Below, piece after piece: positions 47,204 through 55,592 of a stretch of 64,000 nt of DNA. Every line of letters begins with the position of its first letter. Position 1 is the stretch's first letter. The notes beneath the pieces are model-generated. The model had not been told where the DNA came from. It did not search any database and saw only the letters and a list, made by a program, of their open reading frames with translations. The DNA comes from Tolypothrix sp. PCC 7910 (GTDB lineage: Bacteria > Cyanobacteriota > Cyanobacteriia > Cyanobacteriales > Nostocaceae): NCBI RefSeq assembly GCF_011769525.1, contig NZ_CP050440.1:3783501-3847500 (forward strand). The letters run 5' to 3'. Made by a program: the position numbers and the translations under genes.

Positions 47204-48715
47204 CTACAACGCATAACTCCTCGGGCTATGCTGCACAGTCACCCAGTGATCGGTGGTAAATTCTGCGATCGCCCAGTTGCCACCGAAGCGTCCGATACCA
47301 CTGTTCTTTTCGCCGCCAAAGGGTGCGTTTGGTAAGTCGTTGACGGTTTGGTCGTTGATATGAGTCATTCCTGCTTGCATTTTTAAGGCAAAGCGTTGTC
47401 CTCGTCCTTCGTCACGTGTAAATACTGCACTGGATAAACCATATTCGGTATCGTTAGCAACTTTTAAAGCTTCTGCTTCATCACTAACTTTAATGATAGG
47501 AGCGATAGGGCCAAATAACTCTTCGCGGGCAATTGACATTTGATTATTGACATCAGCAAATACATGCGGGGGTAACATTAAGCCATCGGGTTGTCCACCG
47601 AGTAATTGCTTTGCACCTTCTTGATGGGCTTGCTGAATATGTTTAAGGTGTGAATCTAATTGCGCTTGATCGATAATGGGGCCGATATCGGTATCTGGAT
47701 CGTTGGGGTCGCCTACCTTAAGATTACGGACGCGATCAACAAAGCGCTCAACAAATTCATCATGTAGGTGTTGATCAACAATTAGCCGATTAATGCTCAT
47801 GCAAATTTGCCCGGAGTTTAAGAATTTGCCAAACACCGCAGCGTTAACAGCTAATTCTAAATCGGCATCATCTAAAACTACTAAAGGACTGTTACCGCCG
47901 AGTTCTAAGGAAGCGCGTTTCATAATCGGGCTATTCATTGCCAGTTCACCGATGTGTCTACCTGCTTTTGTGGAGCCTGTGAAGGTAACTACACGGGGGA
48001 TGGGGTGACTGACAAATTCATCGCCAATTTCACGAGCTCGCCCAGCTACAACGCTCAGTACTCCAGGCGGAAGTCCGGCTTCCTCAAAGATTTTGGCAAA
48101 AATTAAGCCGCCAGAAATGGGAGTATTAGAAGGTGGTTTAAGAACAACGGCGTTTCCTAATGCCAAAGCAGGCGCGACTGAGCGATTGGCAAGGTTAAGA
48201 GCAAAGTCCCAAGGACTTACCACAGCTACAACTCCCACAGGACAACGATAAACTCGGCTTTCTTTACCAGGGATATCTGATGGCAAAATCCGCCCTTCTG
48301 CACCATAGGGAGCAGAAACGGATTGTTCCATGACATCACGCGCCGCTTTCCATTCTAAAAAAGCTTTTTTACGCGGGCTACCTGCTTCTCGAACTGACCA
48401 AGAAATTATTTCTTCGCGCCGGGTATCCATAATTTCCACCGCCCGACGCATAATTTGCGATCGCTCGCTTGGTAATACCTCCGCCCAAGCAATTTGCGCT
48501 TGTTGGGCTTGTTGATAAGCATCATCCAAGTCGCGTTGATCTGCTGCGGGAATTTCTAAAATTGGCTGTTGAGTGTAGGGGTTAATTACTGTTAATTTAT
48601 GCTCAGAGCGACCTGTAACCCAACGTCCACCAATAAATAAGCGCTCAAATCCTGTGTAAGGAGCAGGTGTATGAGCATTGGTGTTAGTTGGACGGCTGGG
48701 GGTTGTAGCTGTCAT
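47204..48715 (-). CDS. Aldehyde dehydrogenase family protein
   Basis: NAD(P)-dependent aldehyde dehydrogenase, 503 aa. The ATG at 48715 lies 8 nt after GAGGAGG. The NAD fold has VVSPWDFALNLA and TFTGSTKAGRHIGELA. The general-base Glu is in SLELGGNSPLVVLDDAD and the catalytic Cys in NSGQICMSINRL. The PFGGEKNSGIGRFGG tail is conserved. It resembles benzaldehyde/vanillin-type dehydrogenases. A specific substrate cannot be given. Confidence 0.93.
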   Translation of the reverse strand: MTATTPSRPTNTNAHTPAPYTGFERLFIGGRWVTGRSEHKLTVINPYTQQPILEIPAADQRDLDDAYQQAQQAQIAWAEVLPSERSQIMRRAVEIMDTRREEIISWSVREAGSPRKKAFLEWKAARDVMEQSVSAPYGAEGRILPSDIPGKESRVYRCPVGVVAVVSPWDFALNLANRSVAPALALGNAVVLKPPSNTPISGGLIFAKIFEEAGLPPGVLSVVAGRAREIGDEFVSHPIPRVVTFTGSTKAGRHIGELAMNSPIMKRASLELGGNSPLVVLDDADLELAVNAAVFGKFLNSGQICMSINRLIVDQHLHDEFVERFVDRVRNLKVGDPNDPDTDIGPIIDQAQLDSHLKHIQQAHQEGAKQLLGGQPDGLMLPPHVFADVNNQMSIAREELFGPIAPIIKVSDEAEALKVANDTEYGLSSAVFTRDEGRGQRFALKMQAGMTHINDQTVNDLPNAPFGGEKNSGIGRFGGNWAIAEFTTDHWVTVQHSPRSYAL

Positions 48716-49036
48716 AAACAAAGCCTCCTCATAGATTAGATTTAAAACTGGAAATTAGCTATTGAATAAAGTTTGAGAAGTTGCTGATTGCAAAAAATTA
48801 ATTACAGTTTCGGTGTGCAGATTTAAGAGAACGCACTCGCTCAAATGAAGGCGATCGCAACTTATTGATTAATTTGTAAAAATAACTTTAGTAACAGCCT
48901 TTATGTTTTAGCTGCGATCGCATTACGGTTTCATCTACCCTATGGCGCGAGACAAAAACAGAGTTTTTGTTGTAACAATCACAATTGGTAATTTATTAGT
49001 ATGAGGTGCAAGTGCGATCGCATCGCCTTGGATCAT
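48716..49036. other. Intergenic region before the 42-bp array
   Basis: No gene. HIP1-type GCGATCGC and near-HIP1 sequences occur around 48850, 48915 and 49013. AT-rich. Confidence 0.4.
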
Positions 49037-49288
49037 TAATGTAGGGTGTGATAATGCCAATGCATCGGCTTACATTGTTAATGTAGGGTGTGACAATGCC
49101 AATGTATCGGCTTACATCGTTAATGTAGGGCATGACAATGCCAATGTATCGGCTTACATTGTTAATGTAGAGCATGACAGTGCCAATGTATCGGCTTACA
49201 TTGTTAATGTAGAGCATGACAATGCCAATGTATCGGCTTACATCGTTAATGTAGAGCATGACAACGCCAATGCATTGCTTTGTTATAT
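49037..49288. repeat. 42-bp tandem repeat array, six units
   Basis: TAATGTAGGG or TAATGTAGAG recurs at 49037, 49079, 49121, 49163, 49205 and 49247, exactly 42 bp apart. Each unit continues with a conserved TGACAATGCCAATGTATCGG-like part and CTTACAT. Units differ at a few positions and the last is degenerate at its end. Because 42 is divisible by 3, a minus frame (48996-49307) stays open as a 14-residue repeat, which I take as a by-product. Confidence 0.9.
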
Positions 49289-49420
49289 TTTTTGTTCTAT
49301 TGGGCACATTAAATATATGATTTTGCTTATATATACTTATGGTTGCCCCAAAAAATCAGAGCGCAAGTGGCGTATTCGTAATAGTTAAAGCATTAAAAAG
49401 AATGCGATCGTTCTACTGAT

Positions 49421-49454
49421 TTAGATGCGTTACGCTGCGCTAACGCATCCTACG
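49421..49454. repeat. REP element, left 34-bp inverted repeat
   Basis: The core GATGCGTTACGC-TG-CGCTAACGCATC is itself an imperfect palindrome (49424-49449). The whole 34 bp is the exact reverse complement of 50017-50050 on the far side of the transposase gene. Confidence 0.9.
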
Positions 49455-49491
49455 CCTTAATACGCCTTAATTTTTTTAATTTTAATTTGCT

Positions 49492-50021
49492 ATGACTAAC
49501 TATCGGCGAATTGCGATCGCAGGTGGTACTTATTTCTTTACTCAAGTTACTCACGAGCGTTATCCTTGGCTATGTTATGCCAATGCTCGGGCGTTACTGC
49601 GACAAGCAATTATCGAAGTTCGCCAAAAATATCCATTTACTATTGATGCTTTGGTACTCCTACCCGATCACATTCATTGTATTTGGACATTACCGCCAGG
49701 AGATAGTAACTATGCTAAACGCTGGCGATTGATTAAAACCTACGTCACTAAAAATAAAACCCGCGATTTAGAAATTGATATCAGCATTAATGAATCACGA
49801 GAAAAGCGAAGAGAAAGCAATCTTTCGCAGCGAAGATTTTGGGAACACTGGATTCGTAATGAGGCAGATTTTATCCATCATTGTGATTACATTCATTACA
49901 ATCCGGTAAGCATGGATTTTGTTCTGCACCTAGTGAATGGCCATACTCTAGTTTTCATCGCTTTGTAGCACAGGGTATTTACCCAGCCAATTGGAGAGAA
50001 ACCCCAGCACCAAAACCGTAG
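49492..50021 (+). pseudogene. REP-associated tyrosine transposase (RAYT), frameshifted
   Basis: Y1 transposase of the IS200-like RAYT group. The HUH motif is LLPDHIHCIWTLPPGD and the catalytic Tyr region is CDYIHYNPV. RRFWEHWIRNEADF is also typical. The frame runs to 49968, but after YNPV (about 49906-49911) the reading should switch by one base: the other frame gives WPYSSFHRFVAQGIYPANW to the stop at 50019-50021, the hallmark RAYT C-terminus. One A seems to be lost in GGTAAGCATGG. The first frame still ends only 15 residues short of the expected length. Flanking REPs make it a complete REPtron-like unit. Confidence 0.88.
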
Positions 50022-50050
50022 GATGCGTTAGCGCAGCGTAACGCATCTAA
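50017..50050. repeat. REP element, right 34-bp inverted repeat
   Basis: Exact reverse complement of 49421-49454. It begins 2 bp before the TAG stop of the intact transposase frame, so the coding end and the repeat overlap. Confidence 0.9.
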
Positions 50051-50074
50051 TGTCTTAATAAATCAACCCCGTAA

Positions 50075-50100
50075 GATGCGTTAGCGCAGCGTAACGCATC
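50075..50100. repeat. REP element, further copy
   Basis: GATGCGTTAGCGCAGCGTAACGCATC, the same 26-bp core in the same orientation as the copy at 50022. A partial copy (GCTAACGCATC) follows at 50108-50118. Confidence 0.88.
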
Positions 50101-50127
50101 CCACATAGCTAACGCATCCCACCAATT

Positions 50128-51303
50128 CTAAGGAGTATTAGGAATCAATCTACCGCAAGGATAAGTTGCTGCTTGCTGAGATGCATCTTCTGCAACCGCC
50201 GCAGGGATTTTATCTGATGGTTGTGATTTAGCGGCGAGATAATCTTGCCGTAATGTTTCCACAATCGCATCACGCTTTTCATACAGGCGCTTCAATGGGC
50301 GAGGCTGACATTGTTTAAGAACGTATGCTGTCACCAATGGTAAAGCGATCGTGCTATCGGTGTAACAAACAATGGTGCTGGGTAACTCTTCCGGGTCAAT
50401 CTTACCCCAACTTACAGCTTCCGAAGGTGTCGCCCCAGATAAACCACCTGTATCAGGACGTGCATCGGTAAACTGCACAAAGTAATCATGTCCGCGTTCT
50501 TCTAAGCCTAGTACTTCATGCAGTTGTGGTTGAGTTTGTAGCAAGAAGTTCTTAGGACTACCACCACCAATAATTACCGCCGCACTTTTACCTTCAGCTT
50601 CACGTGCATTGTAGGCGATCGCAGCTGTTTCGTTTACGTCAATTGAGGGATCTAATACTAACTGTGAACCTTCCAACGCCAAAGCTGCAACGTTCATCCC
50701 AATTGAACTATCGCCAGGGGAAGAAGTATAAATGGGTACGCCATATTCATAGGCTGTTGCTAGTAAGCAGGAATTTTTCACACCCAATTGCTTTTCGATT
50801 TCCCAAACATACTTACCTAACAAATGGTGAAACTCAGCAGTTCCCATGCGCTTTTGGAAAGGTTCAGCTTGGAGAATCTTGCGGATAAACGCATCGGTTT
50901 CTAAAAGCACATCGTAACCGAAAATAATGTCATAAATGCGGATAGTTCCTTCCTGGCGTAGCTTCACATCATCCAAAAACGGATTACCAGCGAAGAGTTC
51001 AAAACCTAAGCCATAGTGCATATCATGATAAAGATTTGCACCAGTACTAATCATCCAGTCAATAAAGCCGTTGCGAATCAAAGGTGCAAGGACAGAAACG
51101 CCAAAGCCTGCTGGTGTCATAGCACCAGAAAGGCTAACACCCACAGTTACACCATCTGTCAGTACATCACGACTTAGCAGTTGGCAAATTTCTCGCAACC
51201 GCGCCGAGTTGTAAGCAGTGAAGTAATTATCAATTAAATCAACTACCCCAATATCTGCTGACATTGGTACTGGTGCTATTTTTTGACCTAGCTGTTTTGA
51301 CAT
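50128..51303 (-). CDS. speY: Deoxyhypusine synthase-like homospermidine synthase
   Basis: 391 aa from ATG 51303 ([14 protein letters not shown]); an ATG 18 codons upstream is possible. NAD-binding DHS fold with [27 protein letters not shown], and [11 protein letters not shown], which carries the catalytic Lys. [23 protein letters not shown]-type sequence near residue 315 is also family-conserved. Cyanobacteria lack eIF5A, and the Anabaena homologue SpeY is needed to make homospermidine from putrescine for diazotrophic growth. It lies next to REP elements that end 28 bp from its stop. Confidence 0.85.
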   Translation of the reverse strand: MSKQLGQKIAPVPMSADIGVVDLIDNYFTAYNSARLREICQLLSRDVLTDGVTVGVSLSGAMTPAGFGVSVLAPLIRNGFIDWMISTGANLYHDMHYGLGFELFAGNPFLDDVKLRQEGTIRIYDIIFGYDVLLETDAFIRKILQAEPFQKRMGTAEFHHLLGKYVWEIEKQLGVKNSCLLATAYEYGVPIYTSSPGDSSIGMNVAALALEGSQLVLDPSIDVNETAAIAYNAREAEGKSAAVIIGGGSPKNFLLQTQPQLHEVLGLEERGHDYFVQFTDARPDTGGLSGATPSEAVSWGKIDPEELPSTIVCYTDSTIALPLVTAYVLKQCQPRPLKRLYEKRDAIVETLRQDYLAAKSQPSDKIPAAVAEDASQQAATYPCGRLIPNTP

Positions 51304-51458
51304 TTTGAGAATCCCGAAAAGTAAACGCGCCGAATCTAATGTTAAGCTGTTACGCATTTAAATTGTAGATTTACTCTTCAGGCTGATCCTTTGTCATTTG
51401 TCATTAGTCATTGGTGTTTGCTTCACTTTTCACTCCTCATCCTTTGCCTTTAAGTTAA

Positions 51459-51601
51459 CGAAAAGCTTAAGTTAGCAGCTTAAAACCTTTATCTTTACTG
51501 GTGCAGTTTCGAGATTGATCGGAAACTTTAGTTAGCAATAAAGAACTCTAACTTTAGTAGTGCTTTTTCAATATTGTTCAGAAACGTTAACTAGCAGTTA
51601 T
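51459..51601. repeat. Imperfect ~60-bp tandem repeat, two and a half units
   Basis: Units begin at 51459 (CGAAAAGCTTAAGTTAGCAG), 51520 (CGGAAACTTTAGTTAGCAA) and 51579 (CAGAAACGTTAACTAGCAG). The first two continue with a matching TCTTTACTGGTGCAGTTTC / ACTTTAGTAGTGCTTTTTC part. The third is cut after 23 bp. Confidence 0.6.
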
Positions 51602-51618
51602 GTAGAGATTAAAAGTAG

Positions 51619-51645
51619 GATGCGTTAGCGATAGCGTAACGCATC
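51619..51645. repeat. REP element variant
   Basis: GATGCGTTAGCG-ATA-GCGTAACGCATC, the same arms as the REPs near the transposase with a changed loop. Confidence 0.82.
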
Positions 51646-51785
51646 AATGCCATAGCTGAGATTTTTTCAGAAATCAAATTGGATTGCTATAGATGAGGAT
51701 TAATCACAAACGGCAATTCTCAGCAGACTTTCGCTTTGCACGTTCCCATAGCGTATTACGAATTATTTATTAAGGTACTCAAACT

Positions 51786-52487
51786 ATGACAAGTTCAATC
51801 ATCAATCCTGTTGAGCGTCCTGAAATTACGCAACAACTATCAGAAAATATTATTCTCACCACCGTAGACGATATTTACAACTGGGTGAAAATGTCCAGTT
51901 TGTATCCGTTAATGTTTGGTACAGCTTGTTGTTTCATGGAATTTATGGCTGCTTATGCTTCTCGCTTTGATTTAGAACGATATGGAATGATTCCCCGTGC
52001 AACTCCGCGACAAGCAGACTTATTAATTACAGCAGGGACAATTACCATGAAGTATGCGCCGAATTTGGTACGGCTTTATGAGCAAATGCCTGAACCTAAG
52101 TATGTCATTGCAATGGGCGCTTGCACAATTACAGGAGGAATGTTTAGCATCGATTCTCCTAGTGCAGTGCGCGGTGTAGATAAATTAATTCCTGTTGATG
52201 TTTATATTCCAGGATGTCCACCTCGTCCCGAAGCGGTGATTGATGCAATTATCAAATTGCGAAAGAAAATCGCGAATGAAAGCATTCAAGAACGCCATCT
52301 CAGCGAACAAACTCATCGCTATTACAGCATTCCTCACCAAATGCAGCCTGTAAGTCCTGTGAATGATGGTAAATATCTCAGAAGTTCAACCCGGGAAGTT
52401 CCACCGCCAGAACTTGCGATCGCATCAGGGTTAGAATTACCTTTAACATTGTCAGAAACTCACAATTCTGAACTTCCCCCAGCTTAA
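51786..52487 (+). CDS. ndhK: NDH-1 subunit NdhK (NuoB/PSST), solitary copy
   Basis: Iron-sulphur subunit of the NDH-1 complex, 233 aa, placed next to the N2 cluster. [12 protein letters not shown] supplies the twin Cys, [10 protein letters not shown] the third and [10 protein letters not shown] the fourth ligand, so the protein looks functional. The C-terminal 50 residues are a variable tail. In cyanobacteria ndhK normally sits between ndhC and ndhJ with overlaps. Here neither is present, and a GNAT gene begins at the next base after the stop. This is therefore probably a second, dispersed copy. Confidence 0.9.
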   Translation: MTSSIINPVERPEITQQLSENIILTTVDDIYNWVKMSSLYPLMFGTACCFMEFMAAYASRFDLERYGMIPRATPRQADLLITAGTITMKYAPNLVRLYEQMPEPKYVIAMGACTITGGMFSIDSPSAVRGVDKLIPVDVYIPGCPPRPEAVIDAIIKLRKKIANESIQERHLSEQTHRYYSIPHQMQPVSPVNDGKYLRSSTREVPPPELAIASGLELPLTLSETHNSELPPA

Positions 52488-52919
52488 ATGATTGATATTG
52501 CCCTAGCCCAGTCTGATGTAGAAATTGAGCGTTGTTTTGCGATCATGCAAGCACTTCGTCCCCATCTCATCCTTAGTGATTTTGTAACTCGCATTAGAAG
52601 ACAAGAACAGCATGGCTATCGTCTGGCTTATCTAAAAGATGAAGAGACAACCAGGGCAGTAGCAGGATTTAGAATATCTGAAAGCTTATCTTGGGGTAAG
52701 TTTCTCTATGTTGACGATTTAGTCACTCAAGAAGGCGATCGCTCTCACGGCTATGGTACTAATCTATTAAATTGGCTGTTAGACTATGCCAAAACCAATG
52801 CTTGCGAACAATTACATCTCGACTCTGGCGTTCAGCGTTTCTTAGCTCATCGTTTTTACTTCAAGCAACGTTTAGAAATTAGAGCTTATCACTTTGCTAT
52901 CAACTTGACTCAGAGTTAA
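52488..52919 (+). CDS. GNAT acetyltransferase abutting ndhK
   Basis: 143 aa. The GNAT fold shows AYLKDEETTRAVAGFRI (strands 2-3), KFLYVDDLVTQEGDRSHGYG (strand 4 and the acetyl-CoA P-loop, SHGYGTNLL) and FLAHRFYFKQRLEIRAYHF at the end. The P-loop has SHGYG in place of the usual RGxGxG pattern. The ATG starts one base after the ndhK stop (TAAATG), so it is almost surely co-translated. The acetyl acceptor is unknown. Confidence 0.85.
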   Translation: MIDIALAQSDVEIERCFAIMQALRPHLILSDFVTRIRRQEQHGYRLAYLKDEETTRAVAGFRISESLSWGKFLYVDDLVTQEGDRSHGYGTNLLNWLLDYAKTNACEQLHLDSGVQRFLAHRFYFKQRLEIRAYHFAINLTQS

Positions 52920-52969
52920 AAGTGAGATGATTGTTGGCAAGTATGTAAGTCGATAAAAATTACCAATAA

Positions 52970-53046
52970 CCAATGACCAATGACCAATGACCAATGACCA
53001 ATGACCAATGACCAATGACCAATGACCAATGACCAATGACCAATGA
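52970..53046. repeat. CCAATGA heptamer array, 11 perfect copies
   Basis: Eleven uninterrupted CCAATGA units (77 bp), preceded by degenerate TTACCAATAA. This is the short tandemly repeated repetitive (STRR) class typical of heterocystous cyanobacteria. Confidence 0.95.
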
Positions 53047-53109
53047 CAGCCTCAGCCAGTTATCTTTAATTTCGCCAACTTACTTAATAGATGTACCTGT
53101 AGCAGAATT

Positions 53110-53198
53110 ACGCGATCGCTACGCTATCCGCAGCTTTTGCTTATCGGCAATATTTTAATCTGAAAGATATTGTTGATTTCTCAAAAGGTGAAAGCTAA
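53110..53198 (+). pseudogene. Possible remnant of a gene end before the VOC gene
   Basis: Two short readable pieces in different frames: YLIDVPVAELRDRYAIRSF from about 53110, and YRQYFNLKDIVDFSKGES ending at the TAA at 53196-53198. The second resembles the end of a GNAT protein (compare HRFYFKQRLEIRAYHF of the gene upstream). A HIP1 plus CTACGCTATCCGC repeat sits at the junction. It is probably a decayed duplicate, and evidence is thin. Confidence 0.3.
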
Positions 53199-53656
53199 TG
53201 TCGGATCTAGGTTTTACGCACATTGCTCTTGGGGTAAGCGACATCGATCAAAGCATAGCGTTTTATGCCAAGTATGCGGCAATGCAAGTAGTGCATCGTC
53301 GTACTGATAAAACGAAGCACGTAGACGTTGCTTGGATTAGTGATTTAACTCGACCATTCGTGCTTGTCTTAATTCAAGTGGCTGAATTAAAAAGCACACT
53401 CGCACCTTCATCTCATCTGGGGGTGGCTTGTCAAACTCGTGAAGAAGTAGATCGTCTTTGCAATGAAGCGCGCTTAGAAAATGTGTTGATCGATGGGCCC
53501 CATGATTGGGGATTTCCCGTTGGCTACTGGGCTTTTTTCCGAGATCCTGATGGACATACCCTTGAAGTTTCCTATGGTCAAGAAATTAGTTTCACCGTTG
53601 AGCAAGCGGTTAACAAAAGTAACTCAAATTTAACAATTGAAAATTTTAGAAGATGA
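53198..53656 (+). CDS. VOC (glyoxalase/dioxygenase) family protein
   Basis: 152 aa, a vicinal-oxygen-chelate fold made of two beta-alpha-beta-beta-beta units: FTHIALGVSDIDQSIAFYAK and LGVACQTREEVDRLCNEA, with metal ligands likely His (FTHIAL), His (SSHLGV) and Glu (GHTLEVSYG). The ATG overlaps an upstream TAA. First of three same-strand genes with the COQ4-like protein and the P450, with gaps of 30 and 52 bp. Substrate unknown. Confidence 0.87.
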   Translation: MSDLGFTHIALGVSDIDQSIAFYAKYAAMQVVHRRTDKTKHVDVAWISDLTRPFVLVLIQVAELKSTLAPSSHLGVACQTREEVDRLCNEARLENVLIDGPHDWGFPVGYWAFFRDPDGHTLEVSYGQEISFTVEQAVNKSNSNLTIENFRR

Positions 53657-53686
53657 AGCTCCTTTGGGCGAGAATACGCAGAACAC

Positions 53687-54088
53687 ATGAATGCTAACCA
53701 TCTCCAGCCATTAAATGTTAGCCCTCAACTTGATGAGGTAGCTAAACGCAATATTTTTGCTTTAAGCTACGTCGTCACTCACGATATTTTTCATGTTTTT
53801 CTCGGCTTTGATACTACCTATGCTGGAGAAATTGGTGTTTTGGCTTTTGCGGCTGCTCAAAACTACAGCAAATCGCTAAAAATTAGTTTGTGGTTAGCCA
53901 GATTAATTTATCCAATTCTTGCTCCTCAACAATTTTCCGAAATTTTTGTTAACCTGCAAAAAGGATATGAGCTAGGTAAAAAGGCTGATTTTCTCCTCGG
54001 CTACCGCTTTGAAGACCATTGGGAAGAACCAATTAATGAAGTGAGAAAGCGTTTAGATTTACCACAAAATTTCTCCCTTACACTTTAA
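53687..54088 (+). CDS. COQ4-like protein, C-terminal half only
   Basis: 133 aa. HDIFHVFLGFDTTYAGE matches the COQ4 metal motif HDxxHx11E exactly, and the end (GKKADFLLGYRFEDHWEEPINEVRKRL) follows the COQ4 C-terminal pattern. Known COQ4 proteins are about twice as long, and the N-terminal half is missing here. Eukaryotic and proteobacterial COQ4 act in ubiquinone synthesis at ring carbon 1. Cyanobacteria make plastoquinone, so another ring substrate is likely. It sits between a VOC protein and a P450. Confidence 0.75.
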   Translation: MNANHLQPLNVSPQLDEVAKRNIFALSYVVTHDIFHVFLGFDTTYAGEIGVLAFAAAQNYSKSLKISLWLARLIYPILAPQQFSEIFVNLQKGYELGKKADFLLGYRFEDHWEEPINEVRKRLDLPQNFSLTL

Positions 54089-54140
54089 ATTAAGGGCAAA
54101 ATCCAGCCAAATCATGTTAATAAATGTCAGGGGATAAGTA

Positions 54141-55532
54141 ATGATTAAACTTCAAGAAAATTCTGCTGAAACAACTGTTGCTAAACTTCCACCTGGGAGG
54201 CAAAAATCTCAATTATTGCAAACAATCAAAATAATTTTACAACCGCTTAAAAATCTAGAAAATCTGCGCCAGCGGTATGGAGATATTTTTTATAGCGAAT
54301 TTGCTAGCTTTCCACCGCAATTAATTATTAGTGACCCAAAAGCTATTCAGGAAATTTTTACTGCTGATTCTAAGCTATTTGAATCAGGTGCAGGAAATCA
54401 AGTTATTCAACCCTTGGTAGGAGCGAACTCATTAATTTTATTAGATGGCGATCGCCACGTGCAACAACGTAAGCTGTTAATGCCTCCATTTCACGGTGAA
54501 AGAATGCGGGCTTACGGTCAAATTATCCGTAACATTACAGCACAGGTAACTAGCCAATGGGCAATTGGGAAACCTTTTATAGCTCGTTCCAGTATGCAAG
54601 ATATTTCCTTGCAAGTGATTTTGCGGTCTGTTTTTGGGCTAGAGGAAGGAGAACGTTATCAACAAATTAAGCAAATTTTAGTTGAGATGTTGAATACGTT
54701 TAATACGCCCTTAAGTGCGATTTTACTGTTTTTCAAATCGCTACAAAAAGATTTAGGCCCTTGGAGTCCTTGGGGGAAATTTGTCCGGCGCAGACAGTTA
54801 CTTGATAAACTGCTTTATCAAGAAATTCAGGAGCGTCGAGAGCAAGGTAAAACTGACGGTGAAGATATCCTCAGCTTATTAATGTCTGCGCGTGATGAAG
54901 CAGGCCAGCCAATGAGTGATGTAGAGTTACGCGATGAGTTGATGACCATGTTATTTGCAGGTCATGAAACAACTGCGATCGCTCTAGCTTGGGCTTTATA
55001 TTGGATTCATTATCTCCCCGAAGTCCGGGAGAAATTGCTACAGGAACTCAATTCTATTGATATCGCCAACGCAGACCCAATGGCGATCGCCCAATTACCA
55101 TATTTAAATGCTGTTTGTTGCGAAACTCTGCGAATTTATCCAGTTGCTTTCTTTACTTTCCCCCGCATTCTGCGGACTGATATGCGATTTATGGGCTACG
55201 ATTTACCAAAGGGAATGTATCTATCAATCTGCATTTATTTAACTCACCAGCGCCCAGATATTTATCCTGAACCTAAGCGTTTTCGACCAGAACGCTTTTT
55301 AGAACGGCAATTTTCACCCTACGAATTTATACCCTTTGGCGGTGCTAATCGTCGTTGTCTAGGTGCAGCTTTTGCCATGTTTGAAATGAAACTCGTACTG
55401 GCAAATATCCTATCGCAATACTCCCTAGAATTGCTGGATAAAGTTCCCTTGCAACCAGTCCGCAGAGGTATAGTATTTGCGCCACCTGGGGGTGTGCGTT
55501 TGGCGGTGAGGGAAAATGTAGGGATTGGGTAA
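54141..55532 (+). CDS. Cytochrome P450, CYP110-like
   Basis: Haem mono-oxygenase of 463 aa. The I helix has MLFAGHETTAIALAWAL, the K helix ExxR is ETLRIYP, and the haem-binding Cys is in FIPFGGANRRCLGAAFAMFE. A proline-rich N-terminus (KLPPGRQKSQLL) leads in; there is no strong membrane anchor. It resembles the CYP110 family of Nostoc-type cyanobacteria, members of which oxidise fatty acids or terpenes. With the COQ4-like and VOC genes it could form a small modification pathway (inference). Confidence 0.9.
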   Translation: MIKLQENSAETTVAKLPPGRQKSQLLQTIKIILQPLKNLENLRQRYGDIFYSEFASFPPQLIISDPKAIQEIFTADSKLFESGAGNQVIQPLVGANSLILLDGDRHVQQRKLLMPPFHGERMRAYGQIIRNITAQVTSQWAIGKPFIARSSMQDISLQVILRSVFGLEEGERYQQIKQILVEMLNTFNTPLSAILLFFKSLQKDLGPWSPWGKFVRRRQLLDKLLYQEIQERREQGKTDGEDILSLLMSARDEAGQPMSDVELRDELMTMLFAGHETTAIALAWALYWIHYLPEVREKLLQELNSIDIANADPMAIAQLPYLNAVCCETLRIYPVAFFTFPRILRTDMRFMGYDLPKGMYLSICIYLTHQRPDIYPEPKRFRPERFLERQFSPYEFIPFGGANRRCLGAAFAMFEMKLVLANILSQYSLELLDKVPLQPVRRGIVFAPPGGVRLAVRENVGIG

Positions 55533-55592
55533 TGGGTAATTGGTAATTGGTAATGGGGAAAACAAACACCAAATACCCAAAACCAAACACCA
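55524..55592. repeat. Degenerate GGTAATTGGTAAT / ACCAAA repeat
   Basis: GGGTAATGGGTAATTGGTAATTGG followed by AACACCAAATACCCAAAACC, STRR-type units running from the end of the P450 gene to the convergent gene. A mirror tract lies at 56178-56220. Confidence 0.6.

Larger units (their letters stand above)
51304..51785. other. Intergenic region upstream of speY and ndhK
   Basis: No gene. TTGTCATTTGTCATTAGTCATTGG (STRR type, 51391-51414), the imperfect 60-bp repeats at 51459-51601 and one REP copy at 51619-51645 fill most of it. The short part to 51785 should hold the ndhK promoter. Confidence 0.5.

Noticed and set aside
49037-49288. CRISPR array
   Set aside because: Units are directly adjacent 42-bp copies with scattered differences, without the alternation of identical repeats and unique spacers, and no cas genes are near.
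48996-49307. 103-codon minus-strand ORF
   Set aside because: It is produced by the 42-bp array being a multiple of three. No ribosome site or known domain was seen.
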